NCBI GenBank assembly: GCA_025363575.1
Contig: JANYDM010000143.1
Span: forward strand, 1-15,318
Origin: Betaproteobacteria bacterium
GTDB lineage: Bacteria > Pseudomonadota > Gammaproteobacteria > Burkholderiales > SG8-41
Length of the DNA stretch: 15,318 nucleotides
Direction: 5' to 3'
The notes below the pieces were generated by a model. It saw only the letters and a list, made by a program, of their open reading frames with translations. It made no database searches and was not told where the DNA came from. Made by a program: the position numbers and the translations under genes. Below, one piece after another: positions 6,493-15,200 of this stretch (within the stretch, counting starts at the first letter, position 1; each line of letters starts with the position of its first letter).

Positions 6493-6981
6493 CTAAAAAT
6501 TGATACGCGGCTGCTCGGGCCGCCATGTCTCGAGCATGAGGCAACAGCCGGCGACAGCTGCCTTGCCGGCCTCGGGCGAGACTCGGCGGAAAACCGTGTT
6601 CGCCTCGCTTTGCGTTTCTCCCGCCACCTGGGCTTCGACAAAATAAACGCCATCGGCGCGGGTGTCGATTTCAAGCCGTCCCTGATCGGCACCGGAAACG
6701 GTTATGCGGTTGCGCCCCGGACGCACCGGCACGCGGAAATAAGTTTCGGGCAGCGATTCGCCGACCAACCTGCCGTCGACCCACAGCGTGGTGACGCCGT
6801 GTCCGCCGTAGCCGGTCGGACGGTAAATGTAAAGCAGGGCGGAATTCATCGCCGGCTCAAAACGCTTGGCTTCGGCATCGCGTGACGGCGACGCCAGGGG
6901 GGTCGAGCCGCAGCCCGCGATCAACGCGAGGATTACGCTGAGTGCGGGTGCAAGTTTCAGAATATTGCGCATCGCCATCAT
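6493..6981 (-). CDS. DUF2846-type lipoprotein of unknown function
   Basis: The 162-residue product has a lipoprotein signal: a basic start, a hydrophobic stretch (residues 8-23) and the lipobox LIAGC with C24 as the lipidated cysteine. The mature part has the pattern of DUF2846 proteins: a short beta-rich domain with LLYIYRPTGYGG, LWVDGRLVGESLPETYFRVPV and a YFVEAQV strand. These are small envelope lipoproteins with no established activity. The start is uncertain, because Met1, Met2 and Met4 are all possible and none has a convincing ribosome site. The gene lies between rho and rpmE in the same direction; I infer it is not part of a rho operon, since a possible terminator lies between them. 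Confidence 0.75.
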   Translation of the reverse strand: MMAMRNILKLAPALSVILALIAGCGSTPLASPSRDAEAKRFEPAMNSALLYIYRPTGYGGHGVTTLWVDGRLVGESLPETYFRVPVRPGRNRITVSGADQGRLEIDTRADGVYFVEAQVAGETQSEANTVFRRVSPEAGKAAVAGCCLMLETWRPEQPRINF

Positions 6982-7083
6982 AAATAAGACTATGAAACGA
7001 AAGGATGTGCCGGGGTTCCGCGGTGCAGTGTCGCTTAAGCCTGGCCGGTCTAGATGTTGACCCTAGCCGTGTCTCATCGAGCC

Positions 7084-7136
7084 GAAAAAGTATTGTCGCG
7101 ACTCGTTAGCCGCAGGCCCGCTTGCGGGAGCGACAA
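7084..7136 (-). terminator. Possible terminator downstream of rho
   Basis: On the minus strand TTGTCGC (7136-7130) pairs with GCGACAA (7099-7093), and an inner CCCGC/GCGGG pair (7128-7124 with 7121-7117) lies within the loop. Three bases later a run of five T follows (7089-7085). It sits 60 bases after the rho stop. The long asymmetric loop makes this a moderate candidate only. The rest of the 214-base gap between rho and the lipoprotein gene shows no gene or clear promoter. Confidence 0.4.
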
Positions 7137-7195
7137 CCGCGATTTCGGATTTCGAATTGCCGGCATAACAATTCTTGCGGAGGTCAGTACCCGGA

Positions 7196-8455
7196 CTACC
7201 CACGCCGCATTGAGTCGAAGAAATCGGCGTTGTTCTTCGTGGAGCGCAGCTTGTCGACCAGGAACTCGGTTGCTTCGAGCTCGTCCATCGGGTAGAGCAG
7301 CTTGCGCAGGACCCAGATTTTTTGCAGGATATCCGCTTTCAGGAGCAGCTCTTCACGCCGCGTGCCCGACCGGTTGACGTTGATCGCGGGGTAAATCCGT
7401 TTTTCCGCCATGCGCCGGTCAAGATGGATCTCCATATTGCCGGTGCCCTTGAATTCTTCGTAGATCACGTCGTCCATGCGCGAGCCGGTGTCGATCAGCG
7501 CGGTGGCGATGATAGTGAGCGAACCGCCCTCTTCGATATTGCGCGCCGCGCCGAAGAAGCGCTTCGGGCGCTGCAACGCGTTGGCGTCGACGCCGCCCGT
7601 CAGCACTTTGCCGGATGCCGGCACGACGGTGTTGTAGGCGCGCGCGAGCCGCGTTATGGAATCGAGCAGAATTACGACGTCCTTCTTGTGCTCGATCAGG
7701 CGCTTCGCTTTTTCGATCACCATCTCGGCGACCTGCACGTGACGCGTCGCCGGCTCGTCGAAAGTCGATGCCACCACTTCACCCTTGACCGAACGCTGCA
7801 TCTCGGTAACTTCCTCCGGGCGCTCGTCGATCAGCAGCACGATGAGATAGACCTCGGGGTTATTGGCGGCGATCGAGTGCGCGATGTGCTGCATCATGAC
7901 GGTCTTGCCGCTTTTCGGGCTCGAGACCAGCAATCCGCGCTGGCCTTTGCCGATCGGCGCGATGATGTCGATGATGCGGCCGGTCAGGTTTTCTTCCGAT
8001 TTGATGTCGCGCTCCATGATGAAGCGCTCGTTCGGAAACAGCGGCGTCAGGTTCTCGAACAGAATCTTATGCTTCGAATTCTCGGGCGACTCATCGTTGA
8101 CTTTGTCGACCTTGACCAGCGCGAAGTAGCGTTCGCCTTCTTTCGGCGTGCGGATCTCGCCGTTGATCGAATCGCCGGTGTGCAGATTGAAGCGGCGGAT
8201 CTGCGACGGGCTCACGTAAATGTCGTCGGTGCCGGCGAGATACGAGGTGTCGGGCGAACGCAGGAAGCCGAAACCGTCGGGCAGCACTTCGAGCGTGCCT
8301 TCGCCGAAAATCGCTTCGCCTTTCTTGGCGCGGTTTTTCAGCAGCGCGAAGATGAGTTCCTGCTTGCGCAGGCGGTTGGCGCCCTCGATTTCGTTGGCAA
8401 CCGCCATCTCCACGAGCTCGGTCACATGGAGATTTTTCAGATCGGATAGATGCAT
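7196..8455 (-). CDS. rho: Transcription termination factor Rho
   Basis: Rho is the hexameric RNA-dependent ATPase and helicase that ends transcription at C-rich rut sites. At 419 residues it is the same length as the E. coli protein and aligns from the first residue ([15 protein letters not shown]). It has the N-terminal Rho domain, the RNA-binding GFGFLR at 61-66 with [15 protein letters not shown] after it, Walker A PKSGKT at 180-185, the catalytic DERPEE region, Walker [11 protein letters not shown], the Q-loop [11 protein letters not shown] and the C-terminal domain ending DFFDSMRRG. No insertion of the kind seen in actinobacterial Rho is present. It follows trxA by 138 bases. There is no Shine-Dalgarno sequence before the ATG, and the leader is strongly C-rich, which fits self-control by Rho-dependent attenuation. 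Confidence 0.98.
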   Translation of the reverse strand: MHLSDLKNLHVTELVEMAVANEIEGANRLRKQELIFALLKNRAKKGEAIFGEGTLEVLPDGFGFLRSPDTSYLAGTDDIYVSPSQIRRFNLHTGDSINGEIRTPKEGERYFALVKVDKVNDESPENSKHKILFENLTPLFPNERFIMERDIKSEENLTGRIIDIIAPIGKGQRGLLVSSPKSGKTVMMQHIAHSIAANNPEVYLIVLLIDERPEEVTEMQRSVKGEVVASTFDEPATRHVQVAEMVIEKAKRLIEHKKDVVILLDSITRLARAYNTVVPASGKVLTGGVDANALQRPKRFFGAARNIEEGGSLTIIATALIDTGSRMDDVIYEEFKGTGNMEIHLDRRMAEKRIYPAINVNRSGTRREELLLKADILQKIWVLRKLLYPMDELEATEFLVDKLRSTKNNADFFDSMRRG

Positions 8456-8525
8456 AGAGTTATAGATAGAGTTAGGGCGGGGCTCGGCTACGGGGACTGC
8501 GGGAAATGTGGGAGGCGGCGCGGGG
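8456..8525 (-). promoter_or_regulatory. C-rich, G-poor rho leader (possible rut site)
   Basis: Read on the minus strand, the 70 bases just before the rho ATG contain 35 C and only 10 G by my count, with many CC and TC dimers and little pairing potential in the last 20 bases. This is the composition of a Rho loading site. Autoregulation of rho by attenuation in its leader is established in E. coli; applying it here is inference. The repeated TAACTCTAT motif just before the ATG replaces any Shine-Dalgarno sequence. Confidence 0.5.
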
Positions 8526-8536
8526 CTTGCGCCCGT

Positions 8537-8568
8537 CCGGCATGCCCCCGAGAGGGTCAGGCTGCCGG
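8537..8568 (-). repeat. Inverted repeat in the trxA-rho gap
   Basis: CCGGCA (8537-8542) and TGCCGG (8563-8568) form a six-pair stem with a 20-base loop that can pair a little internally. It lies 25 bases beyond the trxA stop and upstream of the C-rich leader. No T-run follows on the minus strand, so it is not an intrinsic terminator. Confidence 0.35.
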
Positions 8569-8593
8569 ATAATTTGGAACTAGGTTAACCAGT

Positions 8594-8920
8594 TCAGATA
8601 TTGCTGTCAATAAACGCCGTAAGCTGGGATTTTGAGAGGGCACCGACCTTGGTCGCCGCGAGAGTGCCGTTCTTGAACAGCATGAGGGTCGGGATGCCGC
8701 GGATGCCGTACTTGGGAGGGGTCGCCTGGTTCTCATCGATATTGAGTTTTGCGACCTTCAGTTTGCCCGCGTAGTCTTTCGCGATGTCGTCGAGCAACGG
8801 CGCGATCATCTTGCACGGCCCGCACCATTCGGCCCAATAATCGACGAGCACCGGCTTGTCGGCCTGCAGTACTTCAGGCTCGAAATTATCGTCGGTCACG
8901 TGGTGAATATGCTCGCTCAT
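8594..8920 (-). CDS. trxA: Thioredoxin
   Basis: This is a cytoplasmic dithiol-disulfide oxidoreductase that reduces protein disulfides and serves reductases such as ribonucleotide reductase. The 108-residue protein is the standard thioredoxin length, with the active site WCGPC at 32-36, the buried aspartate in VLVDYWAEW, and the cis-proline loop RGIPTLMLF (P76). There is no signal peptide. An AGGAGA ribosome site lies just upstream of the ATG on the minus strand. It is followed by rho in the same direction, a common proteobacterial pairing, and is divergent from fdxA. Confidence 0.97.
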   Translation of the reverse strand: MSEHIHHVTDDNFEPEVLQADKPVLVDYWAEWCGPCKMIAPLLDDIAKDYAGKLKVAKLNIDENQATPPKYGIRGIPTLMLFKNGTLAATKVGALSKSQLTAFIDSNI

Positions 8921-9061
8921 GCTCGGTTCTCCTGCTGCGTCGTATCGGGGGATGCCATCGTAATCGTATGGCGGAAAGGGAAGTTGAAGCTGCTCGTATG
9001 CTAACGAAAAACCGCCTGTTTGTGAAGCGGCGGGCGCCTACGCGGGTTGGCGAGGCGTTTC

Positions 9062-9070
9062 TGATAAAAT
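9062..9070 (+). promoter_or_regulatory. Possible extended -10 promoter of fdxA
   Basis: TGA-TAAAAT (9062-9070) matches an extended -10 element; the expected -35 position (around 9042-9047, GCGGGT) is poor. A start near 9077 would leave a leader of about 40 bases. The rest of the 197-base divergent gap with trxA shows no gene. Confidence 0.4.
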
Positions 9071-9117
9071 AGCCGTGTTCAACTGCTCGAAACTGGCTGG
9101 TTTGGCCAAGGATTACC

Positions 9118-9441
9118 ATGACTTACGTCGTTACTGAAACATGCATCAAATGCAAGTACACCGATTGCGTCGACGTCTGCCCCGTCGATTGCTTCCGGGA
9201 AGGCCCTAACTTTCTCGTCATTGACCCGGACGAGTGCATCGACTGCACGCTGTGTGTCGCCGAATGCCCGGTCGAAGCGATCTTCGCCGAAGACGATGTG
9301 CCCGACAGCCAGAAGGAATACACCGCGCTCAATGCCGAGCTTTCGAAGGTGTGGAAACCGATTATTGAAAAGATCCCCGGGCCACCTGATGCGGACGAGT
9401 GGGCAAAAGTGAAAGAGAAGAAGCATCTATTGGAGAAGTAG
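9118..9441 (+). CDS. fdxA: Seven-iron ferredoxin (FdxA)
   Basis: This is a small electron carrier with one [3Fe-4S] and one [4Fe-4S] cluster, of the Azotobacter ferredoxin I type (107 residues). The ligand pattern is complete: C9, C17 and C50 for the 3Fe cluster and C21, C40, C43 and C46 for the 4Fe cluster, in [10 protein letters not shown] and [17 protein letters not shown]. An additional C12 and C25 are also present. The C-terminal extension of about 50 residues (ending KEKKHLLEK) is normal for this class. A ribosome site AAGGA (9108-9112) precedes the start. Its redox partner is not evident from the neighbours. The 121-base gap to the next gene holds no clear terminator. Confidence 0.95.
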   Translation: MTYVVTETCIKCKYTDCVDVCPVDCFREGPNFLVIDPDECIDCTLCVAECPVEAIFAEDDVPDSQKEYTALNAELSKVWKPIIEKIPGPPDADEWAKVKEKKHLLEK

Positions 9442-9562
9442 CGTGCAGATGTAATTCCGCATCCCGGGCGCGCTCCAGGGTCGCATCCCCACAAGCGGAG
9501 CCGCTGCTCAGCCTTCCACACGCCTACGCTTCCGACTGGGTAAATGCGAGAGAGAAGACCGG

Positions 9563-12271
9563 ATGCCCACCGACACCGATCTTCCGCGACTTGCCAAATC
9601 CGAACTTTTCGCGCGCCTCGCTGAAGGCCTTAGCGCGGGTGTAACTGTCGTTACGCCCAACCGGCGGCTTGCGCAGGAACTTGCGGGCGAATTCGACGCA
9701 AGCCAAATCGCGCGCGGGCTGCAATCATGGGAAGCGGCGGACATCTTGCCATTCGGGCCGTTCGTCGGGCGCTGTTGGGAAAGTGCCGTCTATTCGGAGC
9801 TGGGTGCAGATTCGCCGCAACTGCTGACGGCAGCGCAGGAACAGGCGCTGTGGGAAGAAATTATCGGCGGCAGTCAGTGGGGCGCGCAGTTGCTTACGCC
9901 GTCGCGCGCGTCGGCGCAATGCCGCGATGCGTGGCGCCTGGCGCAGGCATGGCGCATTGCCGGCGCACTCGAGAAATTTCCCGGCAACGACGACGCGCAG
10001 GCTTTCGCGGAATGGGCGCGCGCTTATGTAAAACGCACGGCGCGCGAGATCGATTCAGCGCGGCTGCCGGACAGGGTGGCGAAGTTGCTGCACGAGCCTG
10101 CGCTGGCCAAACCGCGCGTCCTCGTGGCCTATGCCTTCGACATATTGCCGCCGCAGATCGCCGATTTTTTTCGGGCCTGCCGGGCCGCCGGCGTCGAAGT
10201 CGCACTGTGTGGGCCGCAACGAAGGCAGGCTACTGCAGTGCGCACCGCTTTTGCCTCGTCGCGCATGGAGCTCGAAGCGGCCGCCTGCTGGGCGCGTGAG
10301 CGGCTCGAGACGGCGCACCGGCAAACAGCCACAACGATTGTCGCCTATCCGCGCATTGGCGTGGTCGTGCCGGATCTCGAGCACCGTCGCCAGGAAGTCG
10401 CGCGTGTTTTTTCAAACGTCATGGAGCCGGGGTGGAACCTGCCGGGCGCAATGCCGCGGCAGCAACCTTTCAATATTTCAATCGGTATGCCGCTCTCGGC
10501 ATATCCGCTCACGCATGCGGCGCTTGGCTTGCTCGCGCTCGCCGCGGGCGAAGTCGATTTCGCGCTGGCGAGCCGCCTCGTGCGCTCGCCGTTCATCGCC
10601 GGCGCCGAGGCCGAATTCGCGCCACGCGCACGGCTTGATGCGAACTTGCGCGAAGCGCTTCCCGCGCGTCTGACGCTGGTGCGCCTCGTCGGCGCTATTG
10701 AAGGTTGCCCGCAGCTGCGCGAGCGGTGCGAGGCGCTGTACACCTATGCAAAGGGCAATCTATCCGGTGCCCAATCGCCGCATGCATGGGGCCGCCACTT
10801 TTCGGCGCTGCTCGACGCCGCCGGATTTCCCGGCGAACGCGTGCTCGACTCGGCCGAATTTCAGACACGCGCAAAATTCTACGAAGTGCTTGGAGAATTC
10901 GCGCTGCTCGAAAAAGTGCTGCCGCGCATGAGTTGCGCGCAGGCGCTGGTGTTGTTGCGGCGAATTGCCGCCGACACGCTGTTTCAGCCCGAGTCGGAAA
11001 CGGCGCCGGTGCAGATCCTCGGCATACTCGAATCGGCAGGCCTCGAGTTCGATCATTTGTGGATCAGCGGTTTGACGGATGAGGCTTGGCCGCTCGCCGC
11101 GCGCCCGAACCCGTTTATTCCGGTCGCGCTGCAGAAAAAAGCCGGCATACCGGAGGCATCTGCAGAAACCGCGCTGACGCTCGATCGCCGCATCACGGAT
11201 GACTGGCTGCACGCGGCGGGCGAAGTCATCGTTTCGCATCCGTTGCGCGAGCAGGACCGCGACCTGCTGCCGAGCGCGCTGATCGAAGCGCTGGCGCTGG
11301 GTGAAATCGCAGTGCCGAAATTCGCGACTTATCGCGACGATGTTTACGCGGCGCGCAGTCTGGAGCGCGTTGCCGACGGCGCCGCGCCGCAGTATCCCGC
11401 GCGCCAGGTGCGCGGCGGCACGCGCGTGCTTGCCGATCAGGCAGCGTGCCCGTTTCGTGCGTTCGCCCGCCATCGCCTGGGCGCTGAAGGGCTGGCCACG
11501 CCGGCCGACGGGCTCGACGCGCGCGACCGCGGCAATCTGCTGCACGCGCTGATGGCGCAACTGTGGGGAACGCTGGGCACGCAATCGCGTCTCGCTGAAA
11601 TTGCCCCCGGTGAATTGACGGCCGCGATCGATGCTGCGGCAGCGGGCGCCGTCGCGAAAGTGCGCGCGCAACGACCGGGAGTACTCGACGGACGACTGGA
11701 GGACCTCGAGCGCACGCGGCTGGCGCGACTGGCGCGAGAATGGCTTGCGGTGGAAAGCTCGCGCGGGGATTTCGACGTTGTCGCGCGCGAAGAAAAACGC
11801 GCGCTGCAGATCGCGGGACTGGAATTCAGCGGACGCATAGACCGCATGGACCGCCTGCCGGCGGGCGGCCACATCTTGATCGATTACAAGACGGGCCGCG
11901 CCACGCCGAATGACTGGCTTGGCGAGCGGCCCGACGATCCGCAACTTCCGTTGTATGCCATCACGGCGAAGGAAGATATCGCTGTTGTTGCTTTCGCGCG
12001 CATCAAGAAGGGCGAAATGCGCTTCATGGGGCTGGAGCGCGAGAAAGGCCTGCTGCCCAGGGCGAAGACCGCCGATCCGTGGGGCGGCCTCTTCGCGCAA
12101 TGGCGGCGCGAGCTGGAGTTGCTCGGCGGCGAATTCGCGCAAGGTGTGGCGCGCGTCGATCCCAAGCGCGGGCTCAAGACCTGCCGTCACTGCGACCTGC
12201 AGCCGTTGTGCCGTGTCCATGAGCGCCTGGCCGCACTCGAGGACGATGAAGAGGGCGGGGAAGACGAATGA
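9563..12271 (+). CDS. AddB-like PD-(D/E)XK nuclease, probable DNA repair protein
   Basis: At 902 residues this matches the ~900-residue family of probable DNA repair proteins related to AddB (TIGR03623, named from memory). The C-terminal RecB-type nuclease domain shows H661 (GNLLHALM), D760 (GRIDRMD) and D774/K776 (IDYKTG). Four cysteines placed as in AddB iron-sulfur nucleases flank it: C629 (QAACPFRAF), then C874, C877 and C883 (CRHCDLQPLC). The N-terminal part begins VTVVTPNRRLAQEL and resembles an inactive superfamily 1 helicase fold; I see no Walker A motif, so the helicase motor should come from the partner. The next gene, an AddA-like helicase-nuclease, overlaps it by four bases (ATGA), implying coupled translation and a complex acting on broken DNA ends. 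The symbol addB is withheld because this subfamily is distinct. Confidence 0.85.
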   Translation: MPTDTDLPRLAKSELFARLAEGLSAGVTVVTPNRRLAQELAGEFDASQIARGLQSWEAADILPFGPFVGRCWESAVYSELGADSPQLLTAAQEQALWEEIIGGSQWGAQLLTPSRASAQCRDAWRLAQAWRIAGALEKFPGNDDAQAFAEWARAYVKRTAREIDSARLPDRVAKLLHEPALAKPRVLVAYAFDILPPQIADFFRACRAAGVEVALCGPQRRQATAVRTAFASSRMELEAAACWARERLETAHRQTATTIVAYPRIGVVVPDLEHRRQEVARVFSNVMEPGWNLPGAMPRQQPFNISIGMPLSAYPLTHAALGLLALAAGEVDFALASRLVRSPFIAGAEAEFAPRARLDANLREALPARLTLVRLVGAIEGCPQLRERCEALYTYAKGNLSGAQSPHAWGRHFSALLDAAGFPGERVLDSAEFQTRAKFYEVLGEFALLEKVLPRMSCAQALVLLRRIAADTLFQPESETAPVQILGILESAGLEFDHLWISGLTDEAWPLAARPNPFIPVALQKKAGIPEASAETALTLDRRITDDWLHAAGEVIVSHPLREQDRDLLPSALIEALALGEIAVPKFATYRDDVYAARSLERVADGAAPQYPARQVRGGTRVLADQAACPFRAFARHRLGAEGLATPADGLDARDRGNLLHALMAQLWGTLGTQSRLAEIAPGELTAAIDAAAAGAVAKVRAQRPGVLDGRLEDLERTRLARLAREWLAVESSRGDFDVVAREEKRALQIAGLEFSGRIDRMDRLPAGGHILIDYKTGRATPNDWLGERPDDPQLPLYAITAKEDIAVVAFARIKKGEMRFMGLEREKGLLPRAKTADPWGGLFAQWRRELELLGGEFAQGVARVDPKRGLKTCRHCDLQPLCRVHERLAALEDDEEGGEDE

Positions 12272-15200
12272 GCGACCGCGACACACGACGGCCTGAGATC
12301 GCCGACGCGCGCGAGCGCGAATGCGCGCTTGACCCGTCCTGCTCGTTCATCGTGCAGGCGCCGGCCGGCTCGGGCAAAACAGAACTGCTGGTGCAGCGGT
12401 ACCTGCGCCTGCTGGCGACCGTCGAGCGGCCGGAAGAAATACTGGCGATCACGTTCACGCGCAAGGCCGCCGCGGAAATGAAACGCCGGGTATTGCGCGG
12501 CCTGCCCGGCGTGCTCGACGCGCAACGCATTGCCGATATCGCGCCGCGTCTGCGCGTGCAGACGATAGATGCGCTGTGCGCTTCGCTTACGCGCCAGATG
12601 CCGGTGCTCGCGCGCTTCGGCGCGCAGCCGGAGATCGTGCAGGACGCGCGCGAGCTGCACGCCGAAGCCGCGCGTCGGGCGCTCGCGCTGGAACCGCCGA
12701 ATGCGCACGCGGAACGGCTGCTCGTCCATCTGGATAACAATCTCGACGCCGCGCGCGAGCTCATCGCGAAAATGCTGGCGCGCCGCGACCAATGGCTGCG
12801 CAAGACCGGCGGCACGCCCACGCGCGCGGAACTCGAGGCCGCTTTCGCCGCAGAGCGTGCACGGCTGCTCGCGCGCGCGTGCGCGCTGGTGCCCGACGCT
12901 TGCGCGGAGCTCGCGCAGGAATTGCTCACCAAGGAAGGCAAATGGCGCAAGCGGCACAAGCGTGCGCAAGCGCTCGGGGCGGCGGATGCCGACGGCTGTG
13001 TGGAAGCGGCGCTTGCCGCACTGCAAGCGCTGCCGCCCGTGGAATATTCCGACAAGCAATGGGAGGTGTTGAGCGCGATGCTCGCACTGTTGCCGCGCGC
13101 CGCCGCTGAACTGCTGCTGGTATTCGCTGAGCGCGGTCAGGCCGATTTCACGGAGATCGCCCAGGGTGCCATACGCGCGCTCGGCGATGCGGATGCGCCG
13201 ACCGACCTGCTGCTGTCGCTCGACGTGCGCATCAAGCATATCCTGATCGATGAATTCCAAGATACGTCGCTCAGCCAGTGGGAACTGCTCGAGCGCCTGA
13301 CCGCGGGCTGGCAGGGCGGAGACGGCCGTACGGTGTTTGCCGTCGGCGATCCCATGCAATCGATCTATCGGTTTCGCGAGGCGGAAGTCGGGTTGTTCCT
13401 GCGCGCGCGGCAGGCGGGACTCGGCGGCGTGTCGCTGGAAGCTCTGCGCGTCGCGACGAACTTTCGTTCGCAGGCCGGCATCGTCAACTGGGTTAACTCG
13501 ACCTTCCCCAATATCCTGCCGGTCGCCGAAGACGAAATTTCCGGCGCAGTCCCGTATTCGCCATCGTCGGCGTTTCACCCGGCCCTGGACGGCGATGCCG
13601 TGCGCTGGCATTTGTTCGACGATCGCCCGAGCGAAGCGCGGCGCGTGGTCGAACTCGTGCAGGCGGCGCACGTGGCGCGCCCGCAGGGATCGATCGCCAT
13701 TCTCGTGCGCAATCGCACGCATCTCGATCACATCGTGCCCGCGCTGAAAGAAGCCGGCATGCGCTATCGCGCGGTCGAGATCGAACGTCTCGGTGAAAAG
13801 CAGGTCGTGCAGGATCTCTATGCATTGACGCGTGCGCTCGCGCATCCGGCGGACCGCGCCGCCTGGCTCGCGGTACTGCGCGCGCCCTGGTGCGGACTTA
13901 CTCCGGAGCAACTCGCGGGCCTGATGGAAGGCCGGCGCGACACGGTGTGGGAGGCGCTGCACGATGAAGAGCGGGTGCGCCTGCTCGACGACGACGCGCG
14001 CCGCCGGCTGGACCGTGTCGGCAGCGTGCTCGACGCGGCGCTCGCGCACCGTCTGCGCGGCAATCTGCGCGACCGCGTCGAAGGCGCCTGGCTGTCCCTT
14101 GGCGGGCCGGCGTGTTGCAGCGATGCGACCGAACTCGAAGATGCCGGGATCTTTCTCGATGAGCTCGCCGCGCGCGACGACGCAGGCGATCTGGCGGACC
14201 ATGGCGCGCTCGCCGACAGTCTTGCTGAACTCTACGCGCTGCCTGATATGGCGGCCGGCGACGACGCGGTCGAGATCATGACAGTGCACAAAGCGAAGGG
14301 GCTCGAGTTCGATACGGTCATCATGCCGGGACTCGACCGCTCGCCGCGCCACAACGATCCGCCGCTGCTGATATGGAAAGCGCTCGGCGGCAACCGGCTG
14401 CTGCTCGCGCCGATACGCGAGGCCGGCGCCGATAAGGATGCCGCCTATGAATACGTGCGCGACCTGGAGCGCGAGGCGGAGGACATCGAGGCTGCGCGCC
14501 TTTTTTACGTCGCGGCGACGCGCGCGGCAACCGAGCTGCATTTGACGGCGTGCATCAGGCGCGATGATGAAGGCGGCGCCAAAACGCCATCGCGCCGCAC
14601 GCTCTTGGGCAAAGCCTGGCAATTCGCCGCCGCCCACGCTGGCTCCGCGCCCGCGAGGCGTGCCGCGGATGCGTCCGCAATGGCGCAACAATTCACGCCG
14701 CAACAGTTCCTGCTGCGCTTTGCGCCGGATTTCGCGCTGCCCGTATTGCCGCCCGCTGCGCAATGGCAGGCGCCGGCGGCCGGCGCGCAGGACAACGCAG
14801 TGATCGAGTTTTCGTGGGCGGGCGAAACCGCGCGCCACGTCGGCACGGTTGTGCATCGCTGGCTGCAGCGCCTGGCTGACGATGCACTCGAGGGATGGAC
14901 GCCGGCGCGTATCGAAGCGCTGCGCCCGCGCCTTGCGCGTGAGCTCGAGCGCCGCGGCGTGCGGCCGGCCGAGTGCGCGGAAGCTGCAGCGCGCGTGGCG
15001 CGCGCGCTTGCGCAAACATTGCAGGATGAGCGCGGGCGCTGGCTGCTCGGCCCGCATGCGGACGCCCGCAGCGAGTACCGCGTGCGACGCGTGGTCGGCA
15101 ACGTGCTGCACAGTTACATGATGGATCGCGTGTTCCGCGATGAAGAGGGCGTGCGCTGGATCGCCGACTACAAGACAAGCAGCCACGAGGGCGCGAATCT

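Noticed and set aside
7322..8449. Open frame of 375 codons on the plus strand over rho
   Set aside because: It is antisense to rho, whose sequence is unmistakable along its full length.
9442..9562. Terminator after fdxA
   Set aside because: AGCGG-AG-CCGCT near 9495 is a short repeat with a two-base loop and no T-run; not enough to call.
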